From contig NZ_JAFMPQ010000010.1 in the NCBI RefSeq assembly GCF_020667845.1, positions 1 through 64,000 on the forward strand: a stretch of DNA of 64,000 bases. Direction: 5' to 3'. This DNA is from Cognatishimia sp. F0-27. GTDB taxonomy: Bacteria; Pseudomonadota; Alphaproteobacteria; Rhodobacterales; Rhodobacteraceae. Under the pieces are notes generated by a model. The model worked only from the letters and a program-made list of their open reading frames with translations. It was not told the origin of the DNA and did no database searches. The translations under genes were made by a program, and so were the position numbers. Numbering within the stretch: position 1 is the stretch's first letter; each line of letters opens with the position of its first letter. Of this stretch, positions 26,962 to 38,943 are shown piece after piece.

Positions 26962-29900
26962 TCATTCCGCAGCCACCCCCTCAAGACGATCTTCCAGCGC
27001 ATCCGCCGCATCCTGCAGCGCCGCGAGCGTGTCCGCATCCGGCTGCCAGTAATTGCGGTCATGCGCTTCCAATAGGCGGTTCGCCATCCGGCTCGACGCC
27101 GTCGGGTTCAACTCCGCCAGACGCGCGCGCATCGCGTCATCGAGCACAAAGGTCTCGCTGAGCCGCTGATAGACCCAGGGCTCAACCTTGCCGGTGGTCG
27201 CCGACCACCCCATCGTGTTGGTGACCTGCGCCTCGATCTGGCGCACGCCTTCGGCCCCATGCTTGAGCATGCCCTCGAACCATTTCGGGTTCAGCGACCG
27301 CGCGCGGGTCTCCAGCGCCACCTGGTCCGACAGGGTCCGCATCTTGCCCGCACCGCGCGTGGTGTCCGAGATATAGATGGCCGGCTCCTCGCCCCCGCGT
27401 GCACGTTTCACCGCGCGGGAGATTCCGCCAAGCGTGTCAAAGTAATGATCCACCGTGGTCACGCCCAGCTCGACCGACTCTAGGTTCTGATAGGCGACAT
27501 CCACGGATTTCAACTGGGTTTGCAACAGCTTGGCATTGGCACTGGCCTTGCCGTTCACACCGTAGGCAAAGCTCTTGCGCGCCTCATAGGCATCCGCCAG
27601 CTCGTCCTCATCGCCAAAGGCAGAGCTCTCGACCAACGCGTTCACGTTCGAGCCGTAAGCGCCCTCGGCGTTCGAAAACACCCGCAGCGCCGCGGTCTCC
27701 AGATCGCAGCCATGCTCGTCCATATAGGCCAGCGCATGCGCCCGGATGAAGTTCTGCTCAAGAGGCTCGTCCGCCGATGCCGCCTTGAGCGCTGCTTCCG
27801 CGAGCATGCGCGTCTGCAACGGCAGCAGATCCCGGAATATCCCCGACAACGTCATCACCACGTCGATTCGGGGCCGTCCCAGCGTCTCCAGAGGCACCAG
27901 ATCCGCGCCCGAAATCCGCCCGAAACTGTCAAATCGCGGCGCCGCGCCGATCAGCGCCAAGGCTTGTGCGAGAGGCGCACCGTCCGACTTGATGTTGTCC
28001 GAACCCCAGAGCACCAGCGCGACCGACCGCGGCAGCGTCTCGTGGGTCTCCAGGAGCAGCGCCGCTTGGCGCGCCCCATCCTGACAGGCAAAGGCTGTCG
28101 GCATCCGGAACGGATCAAACGCATGGATATTGCGCCCCGTCGGCAGCACATCCGTCGACCGGATCAGGTCGCCACCCGGCACCGGCGCAATGTAATGCCC
28201 CGACAGCGCCCGCATCAGCGCCGGCAGCTCGTGATCTTCCTGCAACAGCGCATTGACCCGCGCCCGCGTCTCGTCATCCGCACCCTCGATCAGCGCGAGG
28301 TAATCCGCCCGCGCCGCATCGGAAAACGGCTGCCCGACAATGTGCAACCCGTCCGGGATCAGCGCATCCTCGGTCTCCAGAAGCTTCAGCCAGAGCGCAT
28401 CGGGCGCCACACCGGCCATATCCACCGCCTCCGCCTGATCGGCGATCAGCGCCTCGATCTCCGCGCGGTTCGGGTCATCGCCCTCCATCTCGCGCCAGCG
28501 GGTCAGGCTGTCCTTGAGCTCCTGCAACCCCTTGTAAAGCCCTGATTGTGCCAGCGGCGGCGTCAGATGCGTGATGGTCACGGCACCGGAGCGACGCTTG
28601 GCCAATGAAGCCTCGGACGGGTTGTTGGACGCGTAAAGATAGACGTTGGGCATCTCGCCGATAAGCCGGTCCGGCCAGTCGCGTGCGCCAAGCCCGGCCT
28701 GCTTGCCCGGCATGAATTCCAGCGCGCCATGCATCCCGAAATGCAGCACCACATCCGCCTGCAGCGTGTTGCGCAGCCACAGGTAGAAGGTCACAAAAGC
28801 ATGGGTCGGCGCAAAGCCCTTCTCGAACAGCAACCGCATCGGGTCGCCCTCATAGCCGAAGGCAGGCTGCACCCCGACAAAGACATTCCCGAAATGTTGC
28901 CCCAGAACAAACACGCCGCGCCCGTCGGACTGCACCTTGCCCGGCGCCGGGCCCCAGGCCGCCTCGACAGCCTTCAATGGCGGTGTATTGGCCACGATAT
29001 GATCCGCGCTCACATGCGCCGCCACATTGGCTTCCTGCCCGTATTGCGCCGCGTTGCCCGTCAATACCGCTTCGCGCAACGCCGCGACGCTGTCGGGAAC
29101 CTCCACCGTGTAGCCATCCGCCTTCATTGCCTTCAACGTGTTGAACAGGCTCTCGAAAACACTGAGATACGCCGCCGTGCCAACCGCGCCTGCATTGGGC
29201 GGAAACCCGAAGAGCACAATTCCCACGGTCTTGGAGGCATTCTGCATCCGCCGCAGCCGCGCCAGCCGCAGCGTCTTTTCCGCCAGCGAGTCGATCCGTT
29301 CGAGGCAGGGCGCCATGGCCTTGGTCTGATCCGACCCCGGACACGTATACTGACACCCTCTGCACCCTTCGGGCCCGTGCCGCCCGCCAAAGACAGTGGG
29401 ACATGTGGCGCCATCCAGCTCCGGAAGGGCAATCAGCATCGTGGTCTCGATCGGACCAAGCCCTTGACCCGACTCCGCCCATTGTCCGAGGGTCTGGAAT
29501 TCGAGCGGATGCGCCGCGAGGTAGGGCACATCGAGCCCCTTGAGCACAGCCACCGCCGCATCGCTGTTGTTGTAGGCGGGTCCGCCCACAAGGCTGAACC
29601 CGGTCAGCGACACCATCGCATCAATGCGCACCCCTGCATCGTCCCGGAAATACGACTCGATGGCCGGGCGCGAATCAAGCCCCCCGGCAAAGGCCGGCAA
29701 AACCCGCATGCCGCGCGCCTCGAAGGCCCGGATCACCGCGTCGTAGTGCTTGGCATCATCCGCCAGCACATAGGACCGCATCAGCAGCAGGCCGACGGTT
29801 GCCTCCGCGCCGGTCGGCCCCGGAATGTCCCGCGGATCGGTGGTGATGCGATCAGGCAGATCAGGGTGGTAGAGCCCCACATCCGGGTAATCGAGCGGCG

Positions 29901-30528
29901 CGGGCGCATCGCCGCCAAGCCATTCGCTCCGCGTCCTGGCATAGCGCCCCAGAAGATAGCGCACCATGGCCTCGATATTGTCGTCCGACCCGCCGAGCCA
30001 GTATTGCATCACGAGGAACCACGACCGCAGGTCCTGCGCCTTGCCGGGAATGAGCTTGAGGATCTTGGGCAGGCGACGCAGCATCGCCATCTTCTTCTCG
30101 CCATCCTCGCTGGAGGGCTTGGACGATCCCCGCAGCCGCTTCATCAGGGCCATCATCCCCGATTGCGGCGCGGCCATGTCGAGCTTGCCAAGCTTGGTGA
30201 GTTTGACGATCTGCGCATCGGAAATCACTCCGATCATGCCATCGACCCGGGTCCGCGCGGCTTCGAGATCCGGCAGGATCGGCGCGATGTGCTCCTCGAG
30301 GAACAGCAGGTTCGCAATGATCATATGCGCATCGGCAATCGCCCGGCGCGTCTCTTCGAGCGCCTGCGGGTTCTCCGCCCATTCCGCCGCCGCATGCACC
30401 GTGACGGTCAGCCCCGGAAAATCCTGCGCCAGACGCAATGACGCGCGCGCCACCGGTCCCGCCGCATGGGCATCCAGCGTGATGATGGCGATGTTATACG
30501 CCACGGGGTGCTCGAAACTATCGCGCAT
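26962..30528 (-). CDS. bchH: Magnesium chelatase H subunit
   Basis: BchH binds protoporphyrin IX and inserts Mg2+ with the BchI-BchD motor (encoded near the right edge of this window). The start at 30528 gives 1188 residues beginning [24 protein letters not shown], the normal length for the family; in-frame sequence upstream belongs to bchB read in another frame. CobN-type motifs are visible, including [38 protein letters not shown] and the C-terminal [31 protein letters not shown] stretch. It overlaps the end of bchB by 11 bp. No damage seen. Confidence 0.96.
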   Translation of the reverse strand: MRDSFEHPVAYNIAIITLDAHAAGPVARASLRLAQDFPGLTVTVHAAAEWAENPQALEETRRAIADAHMIIANLLFLEEHIAPILPDLEAARTRVDGMIGVISDAQIVKLTKLGKLDMAAPQSGMMALMKRLRGSSKPSSEDGEKKMAMLRRLPKILKLIPGKAQDLRSWFLVMQYWLGGSDDNIEAMVRYLLGRYARTRSEWLGGDAPAPLDYPDVGLYHPDLPDRITTDPRDIPGPTGAEATVGLLLMRSYVLADDAKHYDAVIRAFEARGMRVLPAFAGGLDSRPAIESYFRDDAGVRIDAMVSLTGFSLVGGPAYNNSDAAVAVLKGLDVPYLAAHPLEFQTLGQWAESGQGLGPIETTMLIALPELDGATCPTVFGGRHGPEGCRGCQYTCPGSDQTKAMAPCLERIDSLAEKTLRLARLRRMQNASKTVGIVLFGFPPNAGAVGTAAYLSVFESLFNTLKAMKADGYTVEVPDSVAALREAVLTGNAAQYGQEANVAAHVSADHIVANTPPLKAVEAAWGPAPGKVQSDGRGVFVLGQHFGNVFVGVQPAFGYEGDPMRLLFEKGFAPTHAFVTFYLWLRNTLQADVVLHFGMHGALEFMPGKQAGLGARDWPDRLIGEMPNVYLYASNNPSEASLAKRRSGAVTITHLTPPLAQSGLYKGLQELKDSLTRWREMEGDDPNRAEIEALIADQAEAVDMAGVAPDALWLKLLETEDALIPDGLHIVGQPFSDAARADYLALIEGADDETRARVNALLQEDHELPALMRALSGHYIAPVPGGDLIRSTDVLPTGRNIHAFDPFRMPTAFACQDGARQAALLLETHETLPRSVALVLWGSDNIKSDGAPLAQALALIGAAPRFDSFGRISGADLVPLETLGRPRIDVVMTLSGIFRDLLPLQTRMLAEAALKAASADEPLEQNFIRAHALAYMDEHGCDLETAALRVFSNAEGAYGSNVNALVESSAFGDEDELADAYEARKSFAYGVNGKASANAKLLQTQLKSVDVAYQNLESVELGVTTVDHYFDTLGGISRAVKRARGGEEPAIYISDTTRGAGKMRTLSDQVALETRARSLNPKWFEGMLKHGAEGVRQIEAQVTNTMGWSATTGKVEPWVYQRLSETFVLDDAMRARLAELNPTASSRMANRLLEAHDRNYWQPDADTLAALQDAADALEDRLEGVAAE

Positions 30529-32086
30529 AATGGGCCTTCGCTTCATAAAGCGTGTCGACGCTGATCTCCGACACCCCGCGCTCGGTGGCAAAACTCTCCG
30601 TGTTCCGCCGCGCCTTGCCACGCACGAAGAAAGGGATCTTCTTGAGTTCCCGCTCCGCCGCGGGCAGCCAGACAACCTCGATCGTCGTCTCCGCGCCCTG
30701 TTTCTTTGGGCCGGAAATATCCCGGGGAGTTTGAGGGGCTGGCCCCTCAACATCCGCCACCGCGACGCGCACCTTGGCCTTGCCGCCGTGATGGCTGGCC
30801 CCGGCCTCGTCGTGGAACTCGAAATCCTCGCGGAACATCGTCAAGAGATGCTCCTCAAGACCCATGACAAGCGGGTGCACCCAGGTGTCAAAGATCACGT
30901 TGGCGCCCTCGATCCCCATTTGCGGGCTGTAGCGTGCCGGAAAATCCTGCACATGCACCGGAGCCGAGATCACCGCACAGGGGATGCCAAGCCGCTTGCC
31001 GATATGGCGCTCCATCTGCGTGCCAAGGATCATCTCCGGAGCGGCGTCCTCGATGGCACGTTCCACCTCGAGGTAATCGTCGGTGATCAGGGCCGGAACA
31101 CCGAAATCCTTGGCAACCGTCCGGATCAGGCGCGCCTGCTCACGGTTGTAACACCCAAGTCCCACCACCTCGAAGCCCATCTCGTCCCGCGCGATGCGCG
31201 CGGCGGCGGCCACATGGGTGCCGTCGCCAAACAGGAAAACCCGCTTGCCCGTGAGATAGGTGCTGTCAACGGAGGCCGAGTACCACGGCAGGCGCAGCCG
31301 GTCTTCGTCGAGGGCTGGCGCCAGACCGGTGATCTGCGCCACCTCGGCGACAAAATCGCGCGTTGCACCGACGCCGATCGGCACGGTCTTGGTAAAGGGC
31401 TGGTCGAGCTCCTTTTCCATCCAGCGCGCCGCCGCTTCAGCGGTTTCGGGATACATCAGCACGTTGAAATGCGCGGCCCCCATGCGGGCGATGTTCTCCG
31501 GAGACGCCCCGTAAGGGGCGACGACGTTCACGCCGATCCCCATGTCCGCCAGCAAGGCCGTCACTTCGGTGATGTCGTCGCGATGCCGGAAGCCCAGCGC
31601 CGTCGGCCCGATCAGGTTCGCCGTCACATGGGTTGTCCGCGCCATTGGTTTCGCCAGCGCCCGCACGATCCGGTAAAACGTCTCGTCCGCGCCGTAGTTT
31701 TCCTTGCGCTGATAACTCGGCAGCTCCAGCGGGATCACCGGCACCGGAAGACCCATGGTCTCCGACAACCCGGCAGGATCGTCCTGGATCAGTTCCGCGG
31801 TGCAGGACGCCCCGACGATCATCGCCTGCGGCTTGAACCGGTCATAGGCGGCCTGGCAGGCATCCTTGAAAAGATACGCCGTATCGGAGCCAAGATCGCG
31901 CGCCTGGAACGTGGTGTAGGTGACAGGCGGGCGATGGTTGCGCCGTTCGATCATGGTGAAGAGCAGATCCGCATAGGTGTCGCCCTGCGGCGCGTGCAGA
32001 ACGTAATGCAACCCCTTCATCGCCGTGGCGACCCGCATGGCGCCCACATGGGGCGGTCCTTCATATGTCCAGACGGTCAGCTTCAT
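30518..32086 (-). CDS. bchB: Light-independent protochlorophyllide reductase subunit B, with a repeat-encoded insert
   Basis: BchB and BchN form the catalytic NifDK-like component of dark protochlorophyllide reductase. The start at 32086 (GAGGG upstream) gives 522 residues. D36 in [10 protein letters not shown] is the unusual aspartate ligand of the [4Fe-4S] cluster; [13 protein letters not shown] and [12 protein letters not shown] are further family blocks. The C-terminal PCP-reductase domain (about 470-522, [21 protein letters not shown]) is intact. Residues about 446-463 ([18 protein letters not shown]), in the linker before that domain, are encoded by copy D of the dispersed hairpin repeat read in the antisense direction, in frame. 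The insert lies outside known catalytic residues, so the enzyme is probably functional. Confidence 0.95.
   Translation of the reverse strand: MKLTVWTYEGPPHVGAMRVATAMKGLHYVLHAPQGDTYADLLFTMIERRNHRPPVTYTTFQARDLGSDTAYLFKDACQAAYDRFKPQAMIVGASCTAELIQDDPAGLSETMGLPVPVIPLELPSYQRKENYGADETFYRIVRALAKPMARTTHVTANLIGPTALGFRHRDDITEVTALLADMGIGVNVVAPYGASPENIARMGAAHFNVLMYPETAEAAARWMEKELDQPFTKTVPIGVGATRDFVAEVAQITGLAPALDEDRLRLPWYSASVDSTYLTGKRVFLFGDGTHVAAAARIARDEMGFEVVGLGCYNREQARLIRTVAKDFGVPALITDDYLEVERAIEDAAPEMILGTQMERHIGKRLGIPCAVISAPVHVQDFPARYSPQMGIEGANVIFDTWVHPLVMGLEEHLLTMFREDFEFHDEAGASHHGGKAKVRVAVADVEGPAPQTPRDISGPKKQGAETTIEVVWLPAAERELKKIPFFVRGKARRNTESFATERGVSEISVDTLYEAKAHYAR
30698..30750 (+). repeat. Dispersed hairpin repeat, copy D, inside the bchB coding sequence
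   Basis: The head is CTGTTTCTTTGGGCCG then AAATATCCCGGGG; the tail is a perfect hairpin TTGAGGGGC-TG-GCCCCTCAA. This copy sits in the interdomain linker of bchB and is translated in the reverse sense without breaking the frame. Its stem differs from copies A and B at several positions on both arms. Confidence 0.88.
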
Positions 32087-32147
32087 GATATCGCCCTCGG
32101 ACGCGCCCGCAGGCCCCGGGATATGGTTTTCAGGAGGAGGAACGGGA

Positions 32148-33929
<1,782 letters not shown>

Positions 33930-33970
33930 TTATCCCTCGCTGAATGAAGGTAACGGTGTTCCGGCAAAAG

Positions 33971-33988
33971 TGTCAACTATAACTTACA
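33971..33988. promoter_or_regulatory. PpsR/CrtJ box upstream of bchF
   Basis: This is an exact TGT-N12-ACA palindrome (TGTC then AACTATAACTT then ACA). It lies in the divergent region between bchF and ppaA, on the bchF side. PpsR tetramers are known to bind such sites and repress under aerobic conditions. Confidence 0.85.
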
Positions 33989-34106
33989 CTCAAGAAGCTG
34001 ACACATTGTCCTTGCCGCGATTCTGGCGTCACAACCGAAAATTCCTTTTTTTATTGAAGTTTATAGCGGGGTATCATGTTGTTTTCCTTGCCTGTCCCAA
34101 ATTGAG

Positions 34107-34124
34107 TGTCAATTATCTTTGACA
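34107..34124. promoter_or_regulatory. PpsR/CrtJ box upstream of ppaA
   Basis: This exact TGT-N12-ACA site lies about 88 bp before the ppaA start and 118 bp from the bchF-side site, allowing looping between the two. It suggests that ppaA-ppsR transcription is under PpsR feedback. Confidence 0.82.
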
Positions 34125-34211
34125 TTCCAGGGGCCATGGCGGAGAATGAGTGCGCCATCGGTCAGGCGGCCTTCTTGAGGTGCCCGGAAGAGGATGGTAG
34201 CGAGGGTTGAC

Positions 34212-34997
34212 ATGACAACTGACAACAACACCGATGAACGGGGGTCGGAAGAAGGGCGTCCGGATATCTCGGCGCTCGCATCTTCCGTAATCTCCTTCCT
34301 CAGCGACAAGTCCGACGCGGGGGCAAAATCGATCCGCGGATCGGTGGTGCGCAAGCTCGTGACCGCAACCCTGAGAGACGGCGCGTTCAACGCCGAGATG
34401 CTGCTCGAAGATCTCAAGGACAGCCGCGTCGCGCAGGACCAGATCGTCGACATCTACATTCCGGAAGCCGCCCGCGAACTTGGGGTGATGTGGGTGGAGG
34501 ACGTGATCGGCTTTGCCAAGGTCACGATCGCTTCGGCCCGGCTTCAGGGTCTCCTGACCCTGCTCGCGCCACCCTGGTCGGCGCGCACAGCTGTCAACGA
34601 GGATGCGCTCAACACGCTGCTCATCCTGCAAGCCAATGACTCGCACACCCTGGGTCCGCATGTGGCCACCGCCCAGCTGCGCCGCATGGGCGCCTCTGTC
34701 CGTCTGCTCTTTGGTCCCGACGAAAGAACCGTTTTGCGAGTGTTGGATCAGGATCACTATGACCTGATCATGTTCTCCTGCTCACGGACCGACGCTCTTG
34801 CACCCATCGCAAAGATGATTAAACGGATCAGAACAGAGCTGGAAGGAACGCCCCCCATTGCGCTTGGAGGCCTTGTTCTCGAACTGGCAGATCGCGTGAA
34901 AGATCGGACCGGTGCCGACCTGGTCACCGCGGATGTTCGGGTCGCTTTCAAGCTGTGCGACAAGAAACGACACAAACCGAAGTCCGTGGCGCGTTAG
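34212..34997 (+). CDS. ppaA: Cobalamin-binding antirepressor PpaA/AerR
   Basis: PpaA (AerR) binds vitamin B12 and antagonises PpsR, giving light- and oxygen-responsive control. I choose the ATG at 34212 (GAGGG 7 bases upstream) over an in-frame ATG at 34194 whose Shine-Dalgarno sequence would touch it. The 261-residue protein has an N-terminal helical region (about 35-110) and a B12-binding domain with the AerR signature DSHTLGPHVATAQLRRMG (143-160), where H145 and H150 are candidate cobalt ligands. It ends directly against ppsR with no spacer. Confidence 0.92.
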   Translation: MTTDNNTDERGSEEGRPDISALASSVISFLSDKSDAGAKSIRGSVVRKLVTATLRDGAFNAEMLLEDLKDSRVAQDQIVDIYIPEAARELGVMWVEDVIGFAKVTIASARLQGLLTLLAPPWSARTAVNEDALNTLLILQANDSHTLGPHVATAQLRRMGASVRLLFGPDERTVLRVLDQDHYDLIMFSCSRTDALAPIAKMIKRIRTELEGTPPIALGGLVLELADRVKDRTGADLVTADVRVAFKLCDKKRHKPKSVAR

Positions 34998-36422
34998 ATG
35001 AACACAGGTGGGTCAGATTTCTGGAACAGCGGGTCGGTGCCGGTCATCGAGCCCGAATTCCTGCCGGGTTTGATCTCTGCCGCTTCAGATATCGCACTGG
35101 TGATCGCAGAAGACGGCAAGGTGCTGTCTGTCATGATCAATTCCGATGAATCCTCCTTTGGCAATCTGAGCCACTGGGAAGGGCGTCCACTGGCCGAATT
35201 CCTCACCGTCGAAAGCGTGCCCAAGCTCGAATCCGTGCTCCAGGAGTTTCGCGACGGTCGGGTGTCTTCCAAAGCCGTCGAACTGAACCACAACGACAAC
35301 GCCGTCTGGGAATTCCCGGTGCGCTACGCCTTCCACTCCTTCGGCGAAGGCACCGCACTGATCATGCTCGGGCGCGATCTGCGCCCCGTTGCCGAAACAC
35401 AGCAGCAGCTTGTTCAGGCACAGATGTCGCTCGAACAGGGCTACGAGGCGCGGCGCGAATTCGATGCCCGCTACCGTCTGCTGCTGCGCACCGTGCGCGA
35501 TCCGATTGTCTTCGTGTCGGTCAGTGACGGGCAGGTCCGCGACATCAATGAACCCGCCGCCGCGCTTCTGGGCTCCACCCGCGAAGACATGATCGGCACC
35601 TCCTTTGCGCAGGAGTTCCGTGACCGCCGCCGCGAGGAGTTCATCGAAAGCCTCGTCAACAACGCGATCTCCGAAAACGTCTCCGCGCTGACGGTCCAGA
35701 CCCGCCGCTCCCGACAGCGGCTCGGCATCCAGGCAACGGTGTTCCGGGCCGCCGGGGAACGGTTGCTCATCTGCCGTCTCGATTCCGAAAGCACCGCCAC
35801 CGCCACAACGGACGAGTTGAGCATCAACCTGTCCGTGCTCTATGCAAAAGGCACCGATGCCATCGTCTTCACCAGCATCGCCGGCGTGATCCAGACCTGC
35901 AACGATGCCTTCCTCGATCTCGTCGACGCGGCGCATCTGGTGGACGTCAAGGGCCGCAGCCTGGGCGATTTCCTCGGTCGCGGCCAGATCGACCTGAGCG
36001 TGCTGATTGAAAACTCCAAGCGCAACGGACAGATGCGCATGTATTCCACCAAGGTGCTGAACGAATACGGCGCCAAGACCGCGGTGGAGATGTCGGTCAC
36101 CTATCTCAACGACCGGTCGGACCCGGAGCTGGGCATCATCCTGCGCGACGCCTCGCGTGTCGATGCCATCCGCAAGACCCCGATGCAGAGCACCGAGGAA
36201 TCGAGCCGCAACGTCATGGAGCTCGTGGGCTCCGCGACGCTCAAGGAAATCGTCTCGGAAACCACCGATGTGGTCGAGAAGATGTGCATCGAAACGGCGG
36301 TCAGCCTGACACGCAACAACCGCGTCGCCGCCGCCGAGATGCTCGGTCTGAGCCGCCAGTCGCTCTATGTCAAACTGCGCAAGCACGGGCTCCTGAGCCG
36401 CGACACCGACGACGAAAGCTGA
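34998..36422 (+). CDS. ppsR: Photosynthesis repressor PpsR (CrtJ)
   Basis: PpsR is the aerobic repressor of bch, crt and puc genes, binding TGT-N12-ACA. The 474-residue protein has an N-terminal domain (about 20-130), a Q-linker helix (132-160), two PAS domains (about 160-265 and 280-385) and a Fis-type helix-turn-helix at about 440-465 (NRVAAAEMLGLSRQSLYVKLRKHGL). Cysteines are C259, C301 and C430; C259 and C430 lie where the redox-active pair of Rhodobacter PpsR is expected. The ATG follows the ppaA stop immediately. A 284-bp gap with repeat copy E separates it from bchG. Confidence 0.95.
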   Translation: MNTGGSDFWNSGSVPVIEPEFLPGLISAASDIALVIAEDGKVLSVMINSDESSFGNLSHWEGRPLAEFLTVESVPKLESVLQEFRDGRVSSKAVELNHNDNAVWEFPVRYAFHSFGEGTALIMLGRDLRPVAETQQQLVQAQMSLEQGYEARREFDARYRLLLRTVRDPIVFVSVSDGQVRDINEPAAALLGSTREDMIGTSFAQEFRDRRREEFIESLVNNAISENVSALTVQTRRSRQRLGIQATVFRAAGERLLICRLDSESTATATTDELSINLSVLYAKGTDAIVFTSIAGVIQTCNDAFLDLVDAAHLVDVKGRSLGDFLGRGQIDLSVLIENSKRNGQMRMYSTKVLNEYGAKTAVEMSVTYLNDRSDPELGIILRDASRVDAIRKTPMQSTEESSRNVMELVGSATLKEIVSETTDVVEKMCIETAVSLTRNNRVAAAEMLGLSRQSLYVKLRKHGLLSRDTDDES

Positions 36423-36525
36423 TCGCTTCGGGTCGTCCTGTCCGGTGATCGCGCACCCACGAACCCTCTCCCGGTCCGAGTCCATGACCTCGAAGGCGTT
36501 GTGTCCAGGGGGTTGTCTCCGGTCC

Positions 36526-36576
36526 CTGTTTCTTTGGGCCTGAAATATCCCGGGGGTCTGGGGGCAGCGCCCCCAG
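36526..36576 (+). repeat. Dispersed hairpin repeat, copy E
   Basis: Located between ppsR and bchG, in the same sense as both genes. The head is CTGTTTCTTTGGGCCTG then AAATATCCCGGGGG; the tail hairpin is CTGGGGGC-AGC-GCCCCCAG, the AGC-loop type shared only with copy F. Confidence 0.88.
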
Positions 36577-36687
36577 CCGCCTGTCCTATCTCCCGAACGC
36601 CGGCTGAGAAAGCACCATGCCGCAAGCCGGGATATTCCTGTCAAAAGCGCCCCTGCGCGTCACCTCGCCCCTTGCTCCGACTCGCAG

Positions 36688-36729
36688 AGTCGTATTTAGT
36701 TTACATATGACTGTCAGTATTAGTTTACA
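36688..36729. promoter_or_regulatory. PpsR/CrtJ box pair overlapping the bchG start
   Basis: An exact TGT-N12-ACA site at 36712-36729 begins 5 bases after the A of the bchG ATG, so it lies in the coding sequence. A degenerate partner, AGT-N12-ACA, lies at 36688-36705, 6 bp upstream. Tandem spacing of this kind is typical of PpsR promoters. Transcription probably starts very close to the start codon, as no Shine-Dalgarno sequence is visible. Confidence 0.75.
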
Positions 36730-37624
36730 CCGCGACCCGCCCCAGCCCGGCAATCGCCCGGAACCCAGGGCCATGCTGGAGCTCATCAAACCGGTCACCT
36801 GGTTTCCGCCGATGTGGGCCTATCTGTGTGGCATGGTCTCCACCGGGGCCAGCTTTGCGGACCATTGGGCACTGGCCCTGCTCGGCGTGATCCTCGCCGG
36901 ACCCATTGTCTGCGGCATGAGCCAGGCCGCCAATGACTGGTGCGACCGTCATGTCGATGCCATCAACGAGCCAGAGCGTCCCATCCCTTCCGGCCGCATC
37001 CCCGGGCGCTGGGGTCTCTGGATCGCGCTTGCCATGTCGGGCCTGTCGCTTGTCGTCGGAACCTTCCTCGGTCTGTGGGGCTTTGTTGCCACCTGCGTCG
37101 GCGTGCTCGCTGCCTGGGCCTACAGTGCCGAGCCGATCCGGCTCAAGCGCTCCGGCTGGTGGGGCCCCGGGCTGGTCGGTCTGAGCTACGAGAGCCTTCC
37201 GTGGTTCACCGGGGCCGCCGTTCTGGCCCAGGCCCTGCCCCGCCCCGAAATCATCACCGTCGCCCTTCTCTACGGCATCGGCGCGCATGGCATCATGACC
37301 CTCAACGATTTCAAGGCGCTCGAAGGCGACCGCAAGATGGGTGTAAATTCCCTGCCGGTCACGCTCGGCCCTGACCGCGCCGCCAAACTCGCCTGCCTCA
37401 TCATGTTGGTGCCACAGGCTCTTGTGATCCTCGCGCTCGCGCATTGGGGTCAAGCCAGCTATGCGGCAGCCATCCTCGCACTCGGCCTCGGTCAGGTCTG
37501 GGCAATGTCGGTAATGCTGCGCGACCCGCGTGCAAAGGCACCGTGGTATAACGGAACCGGCGTGCTGATGTATATCTCCGGCATGATGATTGCGGCCTTT
37601 GCCCTTAGGGATATGGGTCTGTGA
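36707..37624 (+). CDS. bchG: Bacteriochlorophyll synthase (geranylgeranyl/phytyl transferase)
   Basis: BchG esterifies bacteriochlorophyllide a with geranylgeranyl diphosphate. The ATG at 36707 gives 305 residues starting MTVSISLHRDPPQPG, resembling the start of Rhodobacter BchG, and a family-normal length; an ATG at 36773 (MLELIKPVTWFPP) is the alternative if transcription starts inside the PpsR box. Prenyltransferase motifs are NDWCDRHVDAINEPERPIPSGRI and NDFKALEGDRKMGVNSLPV, with about eight membrane helices. The stop overlaps bch2 by 4 bp (GTGA). Confidence 0.94.
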   Translation: MTVSISLHRDPPQPGNRPEPRAMLELIKPVTWFPPMWAYLCGMVSTGASFADHWALALLGVILAGPIVCGMSQAANDWCDRHVDAINEPERPIPSGRIPGRWGLWIALAMSGLSLVVGTFLGLWGFVATCVGVLAAWAYSAEPIRLKRSGWWGPGLVGLSYESLPWFTGAAVLAQALPRPEIITVALLYGIGAHGIMTLNDFKALEGDRKMGVNSLPVTLGPDRAAKLACLIMLVPQALVILALAHWGQASYAAAILALGLGQVWAMSVMLRDPRAKAPWYNGTGVLMYISGMMIAAFALRDMGL

Positions 37625-38940
37625 GCGAGCCTTTGACAGCCGCGGCGCCCGGCTCAGCAACTCTGGGGTGGCTCGCAATCATGCGGCTCGGCCTCGTGCA
37701 AATGGCGCTGGGCTCCATCGTCGTGCTCACCACCTCCACGCTCAACCGGCTCATGGTGGTCGAACTCGCCCTGCCCGCGCTTCTGCCCGGCTTTCTGGTC
37801 GCCCTGCATTACGGGATCCAGATCACCCGCCCGAACTGGGGGTTCATCTCCGACAAGGGAGGCAATCGCACCCGCTGGATCCTTCGCGGCATGGCGATCC
37901 TCGCCGCAGGTGGCCTGATGGCCGCAGGCGGGGTCGTCGTGATGGAGACCAATCGCATGGGAGGGATCGGCCTGTCGGTGCTCGCCTACGCGCTGATCGG
38001 GCTTGGCGCCGGCGCCGCCGGGACATCCGTTCTGGCCCTTCTGGCAACCGCAACAGCCCCGCATCGCCGCGCCGCCGCCGCAACGATCACCTGGCTGATG
38101 ATGATCTTCGGAATCGCCATGACCGCGGGCGTGGTCGGCAGCTTTCTCGATCCCTACTCACCCGCCCGGCTCATGACCGTTGTCGCATTGGTCTGCGTTG
38201 CCGCGCTCAGCATCACGCTGGTTGCAACATGGCGGATCGAACGCGGCGTCGAAGCCGCCCCGGAACCCGACTCCGTCCCGTTCCGCGAAGGGCTGGCACA
38301 GGTCTGGGCCGAACCGGCCGCGCGGGTGTTCACCATCTTCGTCTTCCTCTCGATGACCGCCTTCTTCATGCAGGAACTGATCCTCGAACCGTATGCCGGT
38401 CTGGTTTTTGCCTTCACACCGGGTGAAAGCACACAGCTGTCCGGCATGCAGAATGGCGGCGTGTTTCTAGGCATGCTGCTGGTCGGCATTGCGGCCACCG
38501 GATTGCGTATCGGCAGTCTGCGCGCTTGGGTCGTCGGCGGCTGCATCGGCTCGGCAGCCGCGTTGGCCATGCTCGCCGGTATCGGTGGCAGCGCCTCAAA
38601 ATCGCTGCTGATGGGAGCCACCGTGGCGCTCGGCTTCTTCAACGGAGTCTTTGCGGTGGCCGCCATCGGCTCGATGATGGCGCTCGCGGGGCAAGGCCGC
38701 GAAAAACGCGAAGGCACCCGCATGGGTCTCTGGGGCGCGGCACAAGCGATCGCCGCCGGGTTCGGCGGTCTGATGGGGGCCGGCCTCGCCGACCTCATGC
38801 GCCAGGTCACATCCGATGCGCCCGCCTTTGGCACGGTCTTCCTGATCGAAGCGGCGCTGTTCTTGTCCGCGGCCCTGATGGCCGCGCGCATCATGCCGGG
38901 CCGCGCGCCCGATCCACGCACACTAGTCCCGGGGGAATGA
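37621..38940 (+). CDS. bch2: PucC/BCH2-family membrane protein (bacteriochlorophyll synthase 44.5 kDa chain)
   Basis: This 439-residue, 12-helix protein belongs to the same PUCC family as LhaA and is always found between bchG and bchP in such clusters. It is thought to help move or deliver bacteriochlorophyll and is not itself the synthase despite the old name. Family features are TSTLNRLMVVELALPALLPGFLVALHYG, QELILEPYAGLVFAFTPGEST and MGLWGAAQAIAAGFGG. A GTG start is used, overlapping the bchG stop (GTGA). bchP begins 3 bases after its stop. Confidence 0.92.
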   Translation: MSEPLTAAAPGSATLGWLAIMRLGLVQMALGSIVVLTTSTLNRLMVVELALPALLPGFLVALHYGIQITRPNWGFISDKGGNRTRWILRGMAILAAGGLMAAGGVVVMETNRMGGIGLSVLAYALIGLGAGAAGTSVLALLATATAPHRRAAAATITWLMMIFGIAMTAGVVGSFLDPYSPARLMTVVALVCVAALSITLVATWRIERGVEAAPEPDSVPFREGLAQVWAEPAARVFTIFVFLSMTAFFMQELILEPYAGLVFAFTPGESTQLSGMQNGGVFLGMLLVGIAATGLRIGSLRAWVVGGCIGSAAALAMLAGIGGSASKSLLMGATVALGFFNGVFAVAAIGSMMALAGQGREKREGTRMGLWGAAQAIAAGFGGLMGAGLADLMRQVTSDAPAFGTVFLIEAALFLSAALMAARIMPGRAPDPRTLVPGE

Positions 38941-38943
38941 ATC

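Noticed and set aside
30698-30750. Frameshift or pseudogene in bchB caused by the repeat
   Set aside because: The frame is open through the repeat and the conserved C-terminal domain follows in the same frame, so the gene appears intact.
35085-36644. Minus-strand reading frame of 519 codons opposite ppsR
   Set aside because: ppsR on the plus strand has clear PAS and Fis-type domains. The antisense product resembles nothing and follows from codon bias.
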